Made by a program: the position numbers and the translations under genes. The notes under the pieces are model-generated. The model saw nothing but the letters and a program-made list of their open reading frames with translations, was not told the DNA's origin and ran no database searches. A stretch of 64,000 nucleotides of DNA from Tetrapyrgos nigripes (taxonomy: Eukaryota > Basidiomycota > Agaricomycetes > Agaricales > Campanellaceae): NCBI GenBank assembly GCA_013368315.1, contig JAACJM010000018.1, positions 248,001 through 312,000 on the forward strand. Direction: 5' to 3'. Positions 1 through 11,949 of the stretch are shown here, in pieces (position 1 is the stretch's first letter; each line of letters begins with the position of its first letter).

Positions 1-454
1 TATATGTACTGTTGCACGGTAATTACTGAATCAGCGAAGACGCTCTGAAGAAGCCTGGTCTCCTCTGGAATCAACTTGGTGGTGTCAGGATAGGTGGAAT
101 CAAGGTACTCGACGATATCAAAAGAGTTGGAGATGACTTTGTTGGTGGTAGAATCGTAGATGAATGGGACGGTATAACGAGGAGAACCATCGGGCTTTTT
201 GCCAGTTGGGTCAGCACCGATGGATTTTGCGACGCCTTCGAGGTCGGGGTACTCGAGCCAGTGATGCTTGTAAGGTAGACCTTTGATACGGAGCGTAAAG
301 CTGTTACATTATGTGGACAGTAGCAGTTTTGATGAGGTTCGTTAGATTGTACACGCAAAATGGACGCTCACCGGATTCTCCAGCTGAAAGGAGAATTGCC
401 ACATCTAGGATCATTGGGTGGGTTTCTAGTTCTAACGTCGTAGAGAGTGATCAT
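1..454 (-). CDS. Glutathione S-transferase, etherase-like, GST 'A' (3' end outside window)
   Basis: Exon 1 is 372-454 (83 nt, starting MITLYDVRTR) and exon 2 runs from 300 past the window edge; the intron (301-371) has GTGAGC/CAG ends. The visible part is the N-terminal thioredoxin-like half of a soluble GST: strand ITLYD, then a CGNSPFSWR helix start whose Ser-Pro lies where etherase-type GSTs carry the glutathione-activating residue, RYTVPFI with the cis-proline, and ISNSFDIVEYLD, the usual Ser-containing glutathione-binding turn. The family conjugates or de-glutathionylates hydrophobic substrates, and the fungal etherase-related (FuA-like) classes are expanded in wood and litter decayers. 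No stop or frameshift is visible. It is nearly identical to GST C (21661-22500), including upstream DNA to about 815, so it is a recent duplicate. The substrate cannot be told. Confidence 0.85.
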
Positions 455-815
455 CTTGCAGAGGGTTTAGCTGGGTCTCAGAGGTGACGGTTGAGAACGC
501 TATGGATTTGGTTCAGGTTCGTAGGCTTCTTAAGGATTTAGTAGTGAATTGGAGAGCCGTAATTCCGCGAAATCCCGGGAACCATTGAACGTGTTTTGCG
601 TGTTCTCCGTTATGTCATCTTCCCTTCTCGGTAATACTTATGCTTAGTGAGCAAGAACGAAAGCGAGATGCTCCTCATCCTATCCGATTGTAGAACTGGT
701 GCCTACTTCTATAATATTCGTCCTTGACAGATATACCGATAGTTAGGGAAATTAGTGAGCAAAGCGAGCCGCGTATACGCGCGTACCAGCTCGACCGATC
801 AAATATCGGCACCTA
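1..815. repeat. Segmental duplication, copy 1 (partner 22049-22850)
   Basis: The whole left edge, covering GST A coding sequence, its intron and about 360 bases of upstream DNA, matches 22049-22850 with scattered substitutions and a few indels (for example, about 17 extra bases near 583-600). Similarity stops near 815, where copy 2 continues into different sequence. The partner lies 22 kb away in the same orientation, with the transposon island between them. Confidence 0.85.
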
Positions 816-1687
816 GATTTTTGCGTCCAGGTGCGTCCAGTGGCTGTGTCAATCCCAATATTTCCAAAGATCATTACATACCCTCTTCGCTATGTAGTCT
901 TGCTGTATTTGCTGGCGCTCTTGAGTCTTTAGTGTCATGTATTATCTGTATATAGCTGCTGACAAGGCTGAGCACTGAGCAGTGCAATAGAGCTTGAATA
1001 AAGCTTGACTTAGAATTGATGTAGTAATAAGGATAGGGGTTGTGCTTGAATAAAGACAGCTTTCAAGGATCAGGTACTGATAGAGGACCCTTTTAAGAAG
1101 CAAACCAAGGAATTGGGAATACTACCACACTCACCTCAGAAGTGAAGTGTGAAGATCTTGAGGATGACTGGGATTTTTACAGCCATTGAAAGCATTCTTG
1201 GACGCATTTGGACACATAGGTGGACACGCATCGATGGACGCACTTGGACACACTTAAGGCATGACATAGATGCCGGATTTTTGCAGATATCTGCACGGAT
1301 ATCCGGGAAAAAACCTGCCGGATGGATGTTACGTAATCATCCGCCATCTGCGGATGCGGATGCAGGCGGATACCGGATTGGATTTCCGAGAATCAAAAAG
1401 TACCGGATATCCGGACACTCAGAAAAAATAACCGGCGAAGGGCCGGCGGGGCGGCAAAGCCCGCTACCCACATGCCGGTGGGCAGCTCGCTTTCCGAGGC
1501 CATTCCATGCACATCCCTGTGGTCGTTCAATCTAACAACCCCAGGTCAGTTTCTTCCTCAAGCTCAACGTAATACTTTGCATATTGTCGAATGCCAAATA
1601 TCAGGACAGCCAACAGCAACCCAGAAACAAAATTCTTCCACTTATGCTGCAAATTACCACACTTATACGTAGTCTACACACATACAA
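816..1687. other. Intergenic DNA with a CCGGAT-rich patch (1265-1460)
   Basis: No supported gene. At 1190-1260 there are short imperfect GGACAC/GGACGC repeats. From about 1265 to 1460 the base composition changes: CCGGAT, GATATCCGG, GCGGATGCGGATG and GGCCGGC words recur on both strands. Several are self-complementary, for example around 1304-1318 and 1402-1418. This resembles a small non-autonomous mobile element, but I see no clear ends. Confidence 0.35.
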
Positions 1688-1939
1688 TCAGAACAGCCAG
1701 ATGCGTATAAGGTTCTCGTCAATGGTGGTGGCACCCCCATACTTCTGCAGTACAAATCTATACCCACAACCTTCCAGGAACAACGCCAGTGATTTTGTGT
1801 ACTCTTCCAGCACATAAAGGTCAAAGTCTCTGTCATGCTGTATTGAGTGATCCAAGGCCCTGAGGGCAGTCAACCCGGATATAAGGAAACTAGTTTGTTT
1901 TTGAACAGAGTGGAAATGAGGAAGAAGAGGGCACCGCAA
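1688..1939 (-). pseudogene. Fragment resembling a basidiomycete nucleotidyltransferase-like family
   Basis: An 83-residue reading frame contains FLISGLTALRALDHS followed by DFDLYVLEEY and then LALFLEGCGYRF. This order of an 'ISG-TAL' segment, an Asp-rich 'D-DLYV' segment and an 'FL--GY-F' segment recalls, from memory, a large agaricomycete family with a nucleotidyltransferase-like core whose Asp pair binds metal. Only this core is present; no further exons can be joined on either side, so I call it a fragment stranded in the repeat island. A family search with the 83 residues would decide. The function of intact members is not known to me. Confidence 0.35.
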
Positions 1940-2397
1940 TCACAGTGTGTTGTGTCACAGGTGCTGGAAAAAACGTCAGCATAACAACAGTGCATCATTT
2001 CAAAAATCACTTACATGGAGGGAATGAGTACATGGCAGGCAAAACGACCAGAGAATGATGAGAAGCTTGGTTAGGGATGGATTCGAGTAAAGAAGCTAGC
2101 TTTGGAAGCAAAGCCCTGACACAAGCATCTTGGAGGTCTCGACTGAGAACAACAGAGATGTTACGGGGACAATAGTTGGACAATGTGAAGGTGATAGAAG
2201 TTGCGAGAGGAACCAGATGAGACATAACAGTGACGGGAAACTGACGTGCAACCCTAGACTTGTAAGCCAGAAAAGGAAGGCCCCGTTCTCTGGCAAACAA
2301 AGTAGCAAGGAGTGAGGTCGTGAGCCAATAATCACAGAGAAATCCAGTGACAGCAACACCAGAAACTACGAGCCCAGTAGCTGCCATGCCAGATAAA

Positions 2398-2535
2398 CAG
2401 AGTAGAAGGTTGAGGTATTATCTGGACGGAAAAACAGAGAGCAATGATGTTGAGGTCAATGGAGCACAGAGTAGAAGGTTGAGGTATTATCTGGATGGAA
2501 AAACAGAGAGCAATGATGTCGAGGTCAATGGAGCA
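2398..2535. repeat. Tandem duplication, 2 x 69 bp
   Basis: Units 2398-2466 and 2467-2535 differ at two positions (GGACGG/GGATGG and GTTGAGG/GTCGAGG). The length is a multiple of three, so the frame through it stays open, but there is no evidence that it is coding. Confidence 0.9.
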
Positions 2536-2544
2536 CAACAATTT

Positions 2545-3951
2545 ATGGGGGTGGGCATCACCTCTAATGAAAACAGCATGTTTGGCTTTGTTTGTGTGCT
2601 GCAGTGGCTGGTAAGTCTCCCCGTGCGCACTCTCAGGCTATCAGAGCCTTCCACAAATGAAGAATTTCCGTAATTTCTGATCCAGTAGTCTTTTGTGAAG
2701 CTATTTTTCACTTTGTCCATTTTTTTTTGTAAGAAATTACCTACATAAGAACTTATGCATTGTTTCGTGCTTATCCTGATATGTACCTCTCGGTGTGAGG
2801 CAGTTATTCCGATTTCCTTTTGGAGAAATTAATTATATATGATAAAAAATGTTTCCCTAGCACTTAGATTGCTGATAGGTGACATGACGAAGGCAGAGAT
2901 ACATCAACCATTTTGGCGGGGAAATAGGTTTCCCATGGCTTCCCCTTACTTCACGACCACTGCTGCTGCCTTCCTCCAGCATTGTCACTTGCTTTTCCAC
3001 TGTTAAAGCTATACTGAAAGGTGTATAACTTACAAATAACTACTGTAAATGCCACCAAAGCCTCTCCAGGCTCTGTGAAAAAATCTGAGGGCTGAACACC
3101 TCCAAACTTCCTTTCTCATCTCATACACAACTATGGCTTGCCTAGCAAATCTATATTGATAATTATTCTATGCTATACAATCCTAGATGCTCATTTGTAT
3201 ATTAAAATTCAGTCCAAATGCTATTTTACAAGATCTACTTACTGAACCTTGCAACATACCCATCTGGTGGGTTCAGCATTGCAATGTTGAGCCAGGAATC
3301 ATGAACGGATGTTCTATCACTTTCCTGGGTAAATATTATACTAATTTGAGTCCATATCAAGGGAAACACTACCCATAACATTGTCTCCAGTAGTGAAAAC
3401 TGTCCAGACCTCCAAGTCTAGGAAAATGTGGTTAAGTGCAGTTTTGACCACTCCCATTCTGGAGTACATATCAATGAGATAAATTAAAATACCCAATACA
3501 GTCCATTACACTGCTATAGCCTGCTTCTAATTCATAGAAATCCAGAAAGACCAAAGTAGTGTCTGAGGAGGCGACTTACCAGCATTTGGATGTCGAGTGT
3601 GCCACAGATACTCACAGATCAGATCTCTTCATTGAATTATTATCTCACCCTCACAAAATACTTGCTCTAGTGCATAAGTTTGGTGATTCCCACACTTGGA
3701 AGAACATTCTAGCTTGTATTTAGCTGGTGGTAGGAGTGTTACAAGACCCTGATTATTGATGTAGTCTACAGGTCACTGTATAAATTTCACAGAATCTTCA
3801 GACTATTCATAGAAGTGATCCTGTATATCTATATCAACAGAATTTGACAATGAGGAAGCAGTACAATGAGGAACATGCAAATTTTCGCTGTTAGTGGTGT
3901 ACAAATAACTACAAACATGCTGTTTTTGTAAGAGGCGATGCCCACCCCCAC
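2545..3951. repeat. Inverted repeat pair about 1.3 kb apart
   Basis: The arm at 2545-2584 (containing GGGGTGGGCATC and AAAACAGCATGTTTG) reappears in reverse complement at 3912-3951 with a few mismatches. Similarity fades on both sides of each arm, so these may be remnants of subterminal repeats of a decayed DNA transposon or a repeat inserted twice. Confidence 0.6.
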
Positions 3952-4326
3952 AACAAAAGGAGACAAACAAACGAAACAGAGCTGAGACTCAGATAGATAG
4001 TGGACAGGATGAAAATTGATTGCTTGTCTGAACTCAGGGGGCACAGACAAGGACGAAAGAACTGCAATGCCTCACATATTGAACAGATAAAAGATGGCCT
4101 GCACAGGCGAACAGAGCTGCCCAGGTGAGTTTTTGCGTTTACTGCCAAATCGATTTGGTGACTGTAAAAACCCACTACCTAACAGTAGCAGGAATTGTGG
4201 CTGAAACATCATTTGGTCAATTAAAAATGGTGTTTCATGCCATACCAATTAGCTCTATAAACAAGAAATCTTCCATCAGTTGAATAGATGTTATTTGTAC
4301 AAGAATTTGCACATGTTTGTGCATAC

Positions 4327-4752
4327 TGTCATGACGTCTATATTTGGTACTATTTATTTCTTCTTATCTCCGTATCCTCAGATCTTTACACCATATGACT
4401 CTTGTTCCACATGCTACACACCAGACCTTTCATTTCTCTGATACAGCTTCGATACAGCTTCTTGACAGCTTCCCTTACAGCTTTCCTTACAGCCTCCCTT
4501 ACAGCTTTACTTTTACATATATAAACCCTGTCCTGACACCTGGTTCCCCATCTCAACCTCTTTGTTGTTGGGACCAGGTGTGTATTCCCCTTTTCATTAC
4601 TTCTTTCACCTTTACTGATGGACACTGCTGTCTGTTAGGTATTTAATACATTCTTCATCATTGGGACCAGTTCCAGTACTTACTGCTGTCTGTTAGTCGA
4701 GTCGAGTCTGTAGCTCCTTGTTATCGCTATCTAAGCACTCGCTTCTTTGTGA
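4327..4752 (+). repeat. Possible 5' LTR and leader of the gypsy element
   Basis: Begins TGTCATGACG and could end ..GTGACA at 4752 (TG...CA). It holds a TATATAAA box near 4519-4526 and pyrimidine-rich CTTACAGC-type micro-repeats at 4440-4505, as expected for an LTR promoter upstream of the gag-like frame at 5189. No matching 3' LTR was found in the window, so the boundaries are a guess. Confidence 0.35.
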
Positions 4753-5188
4753 CATTAGGTCACGATCCCTTACTGCACCAGTGGCCTCCGTATAGGTCGT
4801 CCTTGCAGGTGCTACTGTCACCACATCTGGACAATATGCCGCACCATCCTCAATCTCTGATTCATCTGTCTCTGCATCTCCTTCACTGTCTCCGACACCA
4901 CTGCTCTGTGTACATTGGCTACACAGTCTTGACTTAACAGATCAGAAGCACATCAGCTTTGATATTGACAGCTACCTTGAAGACAGAGAAGAACTCTACA
5001 ACAACTGTCAGCAACAGCCTTGTCCCCATGCTCATCACTCCATCCCCCAGGTCTGCTACTACTTCTGGGAAGGAGAAAATAGTATAATCCTACCCAGCAA
5101 TCCAGCCCTACTCTGCTCCCACTTCCTATGCCTTGCCTTCAGCCACCTGCCATTCTCTGGTCCTGAATTTAGTACTTCCACTGTTCTG

Positions 5189-6205
5189 TTGCCAGACATC
5201 ACTCACACTCCACTCCCACTATCTGCTCCACCTTCTGCCATACCAACAGCCCATCCCAGTCCTACACTTGCACCCAATCCATCCCCTCTTCCTGTGTCAC
5301 CAACCCCACTCAGTCCTGTTGCCTCCCCAATCTCTGACATCGACATGTCCTCCACTGCCCTTGAAAACCTCCTCCAGGCTCTGGTCAACAACCAGAACCA
5401 GCTGCAGCAGGCAATCACCAATTTGGTCAATAGGCCTACCCACGAATCCTCAGACAAAACTGCCAAACCTGTCCCATTCAAAGGCGAGCCAGCCAAACTT
5501 GACTCATTCATATCTCTCTTCATTCTCTGGGCTGGAGAACAGAAACAGCTCAAACTCGACAGTGGGAAACTCGACCCACGAAAGTGTATTGCAGAAGCAC
5601 TCCTTATGATGGAGGGATCCGCTGCAGAATGGGCCACAGAGTATGCTCGTCATATCAGCAGAGTCCAAGAAGAAGAAGCTGGAGCAGTCTTCCCCTGGGA
5701 AGGAAACTGGGACAACTTCACCCACACACTAAAGGTTTGGTTCAGGGTAGCAAACGAGCAGCAGCTGGCCAAGAACAAGCTTGAGGCATTGAAGCAGGGA
5801 GATAAAACAGTCGTGGAGTTTTCTCAGATTTTCAAGATGTGGGCAGAGAAGACTGGGTTCTCAGATCAGGACCTCCAGTACAAGTTCCAGAAGCACCTTC
5901 ATAAAGACCTATTGTTCCCATTAGCAAATGTGAAGCTAGGACAGAAGGAGGCTCCTAAAAACCTGGATGAGTTGATCAACTGAGCACTGCATGTGGAACA
6001 GACCCTAGCAGAGTTTGTAGGAAAACCAGTCACTGGCCCTACCCCATCCCTCTCCAAATTCCCCTCCGCACAAGACCCTAATGCCATGGATGTCGATGCC
6101 TCCCGTACTGAACGTCCCCAGGGTAATGGATGCACCTTCATGGACTACCAGAAGGCGATGCAGAGGCACTGCTATGGCTGTGGTTCCAAGGACCATCTGA
6201 AATGA
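5189..6205 (+). pseudogene. Retrotransposon Gag (internal stop)
   Basis: A Pro/Ser-rich N-terminus is followed by a retrotransposon-gag region (AKPVPFKGEPAKLDSF at about residue 90, then WATEYARH and LKVWFRVANEQQLAKNKL). The frame is stopped by TGA at 5981-5983, continues in the same frame as ALHVEQTLAEFVGKPVTGP, and reaches a zinc-knuckle start, CYGCGSKDHLK, just before another TGA at 6203-6205. Gag forms the cytoplasmic particle of the element. The two in-frame stops mark decay. Confidence 0.8.
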
Positions 6206-6513
6206 GATGGGAACCACAGATGTGACAAGTGTGACTACTGTGAGAGGGTGGGTCCTCGGTCTTCTGTCTGTCAGGACTGATACATGGGTTGATCCAGAGG
6301 AGGAGGCCAAAGCAGGCAATGTGTGGCCGCCACTGGGAGTGACTCTTTTAGTCTCTTCCCTGATGATCCACTGCCTCCTGCCTCTACTCCCACCCCTGCT
6401 GCTACTGTCGCTGCTTCCTCGTCCACTGAATCACTGTCTATGCTCGCTGCCTTGCAACAATCTATTGCTGATCAAACTGCCTTACTCTGTAACATCGCTA
6501 ACCAACAGGGTTT

Positions 6514-8640
6514 TTGAAACAGGTGTCTGTTCCTGCCACAGCGCAAACACCCCTGACTACCCATATGCTCTCTTGTTCCTCATATGATTCTATTCCCTCA
6601 TGTACCATATCCAGTATCCCCAAAATAGAATCTTGTGCTTCTCACTTCCATATACATGTGAAACTCCAAGGAAGACAAAATGAGGCAGTGGTAGTGGCGA
6701 TGGTTGACAGTGGAGCTACAGGTCTGTTCCTGGGACAATCATTTGTAAAGCAGCACCAGATCCAAACCTATCCCCTCTGTAAACCCCTAGATGTCTACAA
6801 CATTGATGGGACCCTTAATTGAGTAGGGCATATAGATCGGTTCTGCCAGCTAGCTATGACAGTGGATGGACAGGAGACGTGGCTAGATTTTCTGGTTACA
6901 GACTTAGGCAGAGAAGATGTCACCCTGGGCCTTCCCTGGTTGCATAAGATGAACCCACAGATTGACTGGACGAGTGGCTGGCTGCAAATCCCTATGGCAC
7001 CACCCCCATCCATGGAAGAGGTCCCCAATCAGGATCAGTTCGTTGCTACCAATTTTGGACCAACCCCAAGGGGAAACGCCATCCTAGAAGGCACAGAGTC
7101 CAAATCAACCCAGGCAATTCCTCAGGGAACACATGTACCCACAGACCAACCCCCAGATCTGGCAACAGAAAAGGAGGAGGAACCCCAAGTCTATCGTATT
7201 CATGCTAATCGGGCCACAAGGCGTTCCTGGAAGAAAGCAGGGATCCTCACTGACACTGGAGAAGAAGTCTGGTGTGCTGCAACAGCTGGCTGAGGAGGCA
7301 AACTGGATGAAACCAAAACAGTCATTTGAGGAGATAGTCCCTCCTCAATATCGGGATTATTCTCACGTCTTCTCTGAAGCTGAGTCAGAATGCCTCCCTG
7401 CACACAAACCCTGGGATCACGCTATTGAATTGGTACCTGGAGCACCTGCCACCCTACGAACCAAGATCTACCTGATGTCCATCAATGAACAGCAGGAGCT
7501 CGATCAATTCCTTGATGAGAATATCCATAAGGGTTATATCTGACCCTCCAAATCCCCTCTGTCCTCTCCTGTCTTCTTTGTAAAGAAGAAAGACAGGAAA
7601 CTTCAGTTTGTTCAGGATTACTGACGTCTAAATGAGTACACTATTAAGAACCGCTACCGTCTTCCCCTTGTTGCTGACATAGTCAGTCACCTTCAAGGTG
7701 CCAAGTACTTCACCAAGTTTGATGTACATTGGGGTATAACAATGTCCAGATCAAACAGGGGGATGAGTGGAAGGCAGCATTTGCAACCAACTGGGGGCTC
7801 TTCAAACCTACTGTCATGTTCTTTGGACTGACAAACTCGCCAGCTACTTTCCAGGGCCTCATGAACTCCATCTTCTCAGACTTGATCACAGCAGGAAAGG
7901 TAGCAGTTTATCTGGATGACATCCTGATCTTCAGTGGAACTCTGGAAGAGCATCGAGAGGTGGTTTGGGAAGTGCCAGAGAAATGCGAGTTCGAACGGGA
8001 AGAGATAGAATATCTTGGCAAGTCCATATGGACCCTGTGAAGGTGGCAGCAGTATGGCACTGGCCAGTCCCCCATAATGTCTGTGACATCTGGGTGTTCT
8101 TAGGCTTTGCTAACTTCTATTGACAGTTCATACAGAAATTTGCCAAAACTGCTTGACCTCTGAATGACCTTACATGCAAAGACATCTTGTTTAACTGGGG
8201 AACTCAACAACAGGAAGCCTTTGACTCCCTTCGAACTGCCTTCACATCTGCTCCCATTCTTACACTCTGGTCACCAGATTGTCCTACCTGAGTCGAAGTA
8301 GACGCTTCTGGCTTCACAACAGGGGGAGCCCTGATGCAGATGTTAGAAGACGGTCTTTGGCACCTGGTAGCATTCTGTTCAGCATCCATGCAGTCAGCCG
8401 AACACAATTATGAAATCTACAACCGAGAGGCACTGAAGGACTGGTGGAGTTATCTGGAAGGACTACCACAGCCCTTTCCAATCTAGAGTTCTGGTGAACA
8501 GCACAGGATCTCAGTCGACGATAAGCGAGATGGGCCCTTTGGCTATCACGCTTTGACTTCCGACTGGTCCATTGCCCAGGCAAAGCAAATACCCAAGCAG
8601 ATGCTCTCTCTCGCCTTTCCTCCCACCAAGTTACAGTCTA
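6514..8640 (+). pseudogene. Retrotransposon Pol (protease-RT-RNase H, frameshifted)
   Basis: The aspartyl protease is seen at 6640-7000: active-site VDSGAT encoded at 6703-6720, then a conserved LGLPWLHKMNPQIDW. The reverse transcriptase spans 7300-8040: [38 protein letters not shown] and the catalytic YLDD at 7909-7920. RNase H-type sequence follows at 8190-8470 (EVDASGFTTGGAL, then REALKDWW). Stops and frame changes occur near 6820, 7290, 7540, 7620, 7725 and 8038. Integrase motifs are absent. Orthodox gypsy order rules out copia. Confidence 0.85.
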
Positions 8641-9519
8641 CTACTGAGTCCTACATATGAGTCCAGCTCTTCTGCAGTCCTGTTTGCATACTTATTCCTT
8701 CCTTAATGCTTTCAACACCTAGCTAGACAGTTACTGACAGATTTATCCTTATCCAGAAATAACGTTACCCGTTTGGGTTGTATTCTGATCATTCGGATGT
8801 ACTGTGACTTAGTGCTTCTGTCCCTCATATCTCTGTGTAGAGATGCCCATCCACTATCCCCTCTGTACTGAAGGATAGCTGAACTCTCTGGAATCCCGTA
8901 CATATATACTTTGTCCTACTTTTGTCCACATGTACCTTTTACAGATACTTAAGATTCCCTCGAAGCCGTTTTAGTACTACGGGTTTTACCAATACATAGA
9001 TCTAGACCTAGTGTGATTGTCCGCATGTCCGATCTTAGCGCTGACTTCTGTGTTCCTATGCCCGCAAATAGGGGCTACCTCACATTTCACTGTCCCTTTG
9101 GATCATGCTAGCAGTTCTAGTCATTATAATAGGATTCGAAAGCCTTTATAGACTATCTTTATCATTTGGTGGGTCTGCTATTATAACTCCCAACTCATAC
9201 ATATCTATCATAGTACTTAGAATGAGTTGTTTCTCCATTCATAAGCACTTAATATTATTGTACTGTTGTTTTCTTAGTCCTGCTAGGTATTAACTAGCAG
9301 TTCAGGGCTCACCCTAGTCCTCTTATTCCCTTAAAAGAATATCAAAACTGATATTATGAACCAAAATCCAAGTATGTATACTGCAATTTTGTACGGCATA
9401 TCAACATGCTTGATTGTTTGATACCACACTTCACGACGTTGAGGGCTTGAGTGGACATGTCGTATTATTTTTCGCAACTATGAGAAATCATAAGTTCAAA
9501 ATACAAATCATATATACCT
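8641..9519. other. No gene seen
   Basis: Lies between the RNase H remnant of the gypsy element and the truncated C-terminal end of the hAT transposase. AT-rich, with no recognisable integrase, LTR or coding sequence. Confidence 0.4.
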
Positions 9520-11878
9520 AGAAAAAATTTTCTACCTTTGCAACAGATGGAACTATACCATCTTTTTTCAATTCATCCAAAGAATCTTCTTCAACACCAA
9601 CACGCTCAACAGCATCTTTATCCTCATTTGCATTTGACTTTTAAACATTAGACTTTGAGCCAGCTGATTCTGGGAGTGGGACATGGACAGCAAAATTATC
9701 TTGATAATTGCTGCTGCAAGACTCAAGCTTACAGCCAGTTTTTGAGATAGCACCTATTCCTTCTAGCAGCTAGAAGAAACAGGATTATTGAGGCTGGTTC
9801 CATGGTTATCACCCAAGGCATGCATCTCAAACGAGAAGCTTTTGCTGAGAAAGTTACCTTCTGATGATGGCAGTGGTCTTCAAGGGACTTCATCATTGTA
9901 TCATTATTGGAAGCATTGTCCATAACAATAGCAGAGATAAGAATGTGGATGTAAATAGCTGAAAAGTTTACATACCTTTCCGACAAGCCCATACAGCTCC
10001 AAAGTCTTCCAAACAACATTGGCCATATTTTCGCCTGAATGCTCACCTGAGAGCTCACAGAAATTGATCAATAATTCCTCTGTAAATTAAATTACCACCT
10101 GAGATACAAGAATTGACAAGAAAACATACCAAGTCACCCATCTTCATTGATATAATGTGCAATGATTGTGAGAAATGCATGCTGATTGCTTGAAGTCCAT
10201 GCATCAATTGAAAGGGCAACTTTCCCAGTGATTTTCTGAGGAAGAAAGTAACAAGGTTGGTGATCAAAAGCATGTGAAAAATGAAGCCAGGATATACCAA
10301 AAAGATATCACAGATCTCTTCAATAGTCAACTTTCCCAATTTAATGACACAGCGATGTATGGCATCCTTCTTGGGAATATGAAGTTGGCTGCTGCTATGA
10401 TGAACATACTGAAGGAGTTCAATAAACTCAACCTGCTCTACCTCTGAAAATGGCTGATTGCTGGCCACAAGCCACTTGACTAGGAGCTCTTCAAAGTGTC
10501 CTTGGTTCCATGGCTCCTGATAAGTGAAGAAAATTATTTATAAGTATAATATCTGAAAGAAGATCGACTGAGCCTGAGAACATACCAAAGCAGCTTCTCT
10601 TTGCCTTGCAAAGGCATCCTTAATAGACTCTTGGCATGTATCAATTTCAGTATCTAATGCAGCTGCAAATTCTTCATCAAACAGCTTGCATCCTGCTGCA
10701 ACATTTATGTCATCCTTGCTCCATATGATACCTTGTTTCTTACAGTCTTGAAGAATCTCAAAGAACTTGTACAGATGTTTGAAATTGCTTTTGAGGTGGC
10801 TCTTCAGGCCTGTAAGTTTCAGTTAGCATCACAGATATTCTTGATTGAAACATTAACAATACATACTGTGGAGACATCCATTCATCTTCTTTGACACTGT
10901 AAACACCTTGTGATTGCCATGAAGGCATTGGAAGTACTGATCTCCTGGGTTCATCCCTCCAGTAGCACCAAAGGGAACTTGCTCATAAAAGAGATAGATG
11001 GCATCAGTGCGTTTACCATTACTACCTGGAACCTTCAGGATTTGTTAGCAGAGAATTTGTTAACAGCCCATCAAACACAAACTTTATTGGTCCTAGATGG
11101 TCCCACAGGTTCTGGTGGAGCTTCATCATCCTCAATCTCTTCAACACTAGCAGCTCGAGGGTGCTTCTGGATATGAATGAGTAAACAATAGTTCAGAGTA
11201 CTACATATTGTTCAACTCACTGTTCTAGTCCTTTTTTGTGCAATGCTAGCCTCATTATCTTCCCTTGCTCATTTGGTTGGCTTCTTGGACTTCAGAGGCT
11301 TCTTGGCTTTCTCCTTTCCTTTTGATTTTGAAAATTTCAGCAAAGTTTTCACAACAAGAACAGATGCAATCTAAAAATAAGTGAGCATACAGTGGCTACC
11401 TGGAGGTACAAAAGAGAAGTAGAATAAATACCTCTTCATTAGTGATGTCTTCTACATCCACCATCTCACAATCAGTTGATGAACCTGCGCCAGAATCACT
11501 ATAGCCCTCATCCTCAATATCAGTATCTTGATCATCTCCCTTTCTCTTCTTTGTGAGCCTTCAGCAGGGATGATGAACATTTGTTTCAGGTTTGGACGAC
11601 AGGGTGATCCCATCAGCCTCATACTTGTCAGACTCAATAGAGGCAAGCATTTTGGCATTCTTGTTATGTGCTCATGATCCTCGCAGTGCTACAGTGCAAG
11701 TGTAGATTAAATAGGTCATAAACAAAAACAGTACAGAACTCAGACATATGCTACACACCATTGGCCATGCTTGGACCTGAGATTGGGGCCACATCATCAG
11801 GATCACTGCAGAAGTCGATTTCATGGGTGTCCTTGAGACTTCCATCTGTATTTACAACACACTGCTTGCCAGACATCT
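9520..11878 (-). pseudogene. hAT-family transposase, decayed and C-terminally truncated
   Basis: Starts with MSGKQCVVNTDG at 11878. An acidic/basic N-terminal region (KRKGDDQDTDIEDEGYSDS, then KEKAKKPLKSKKPTK) is followed by a zinc-finger-like segment near 11.0 kb, SNQPFSEVEQVEFIELLQYV and LHIPKKDAIHRCVIKLG near 10.4 kb, and VMDNASNNDTM with FSAKASRLRCMPW near 9.9 kb. These are hallmarks of agaricomycete hAT transposases; the Asp of MDNASNND belongs to the RNase H-like catalytic core. Stops interrupt the frame (for example after SKPETNVHHPC and in SNV*KSN). The C-terminal dimerisation domain is missing: coding similarity ends near 9525. Such enzymes cut and paste elements with 8-bp target duplications. 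No inverted ends could be assigned. Confidence 0.8.
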
Positions 11879-11949
11879 GAGAGAAAAAGGATGAAGGAAA
11901 GGATAGGGACAAACTAAGAAAAATGGGCACTGTGAATCATACTACAGGA

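Larger units (their letters stand above)
1940..4326. other. Repeat island without a supported gene
   Basis: AT-rich sequence holding a 69-bp tandem duplication (2398-2535) and an inverted pair (2545-2584 and 3912-3951). Several open frames on the minus strand at 2007-2387 and 3829-4175 have no recognisable domain and overlap each other. I see no promoter, RNA gene or complete element. Confidence 0.4.
5189..8640 (+). mobile_element. Decayed Ty3/gypsy LTR retrotransposon
   Basis: Gag, zinc knuckle, protease, reverse transcriptase and RNase H pieces follow in gypsy order on the plus strand, spread over at least three frames with many stops. The integrase/chromodomain part is missing: after about 8640 no pol sequence is recognisable. 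Copy-and-paste elements of this group insert through an LTR-bounded cDNA; this copy cannot make its own proteins. Confidence 0.85.

Noticed and set aside
1149..1535. Frame through the CCGGAT-rich patch
   Set aside because: Composition-driven; it follows the repeats and shows no domain.
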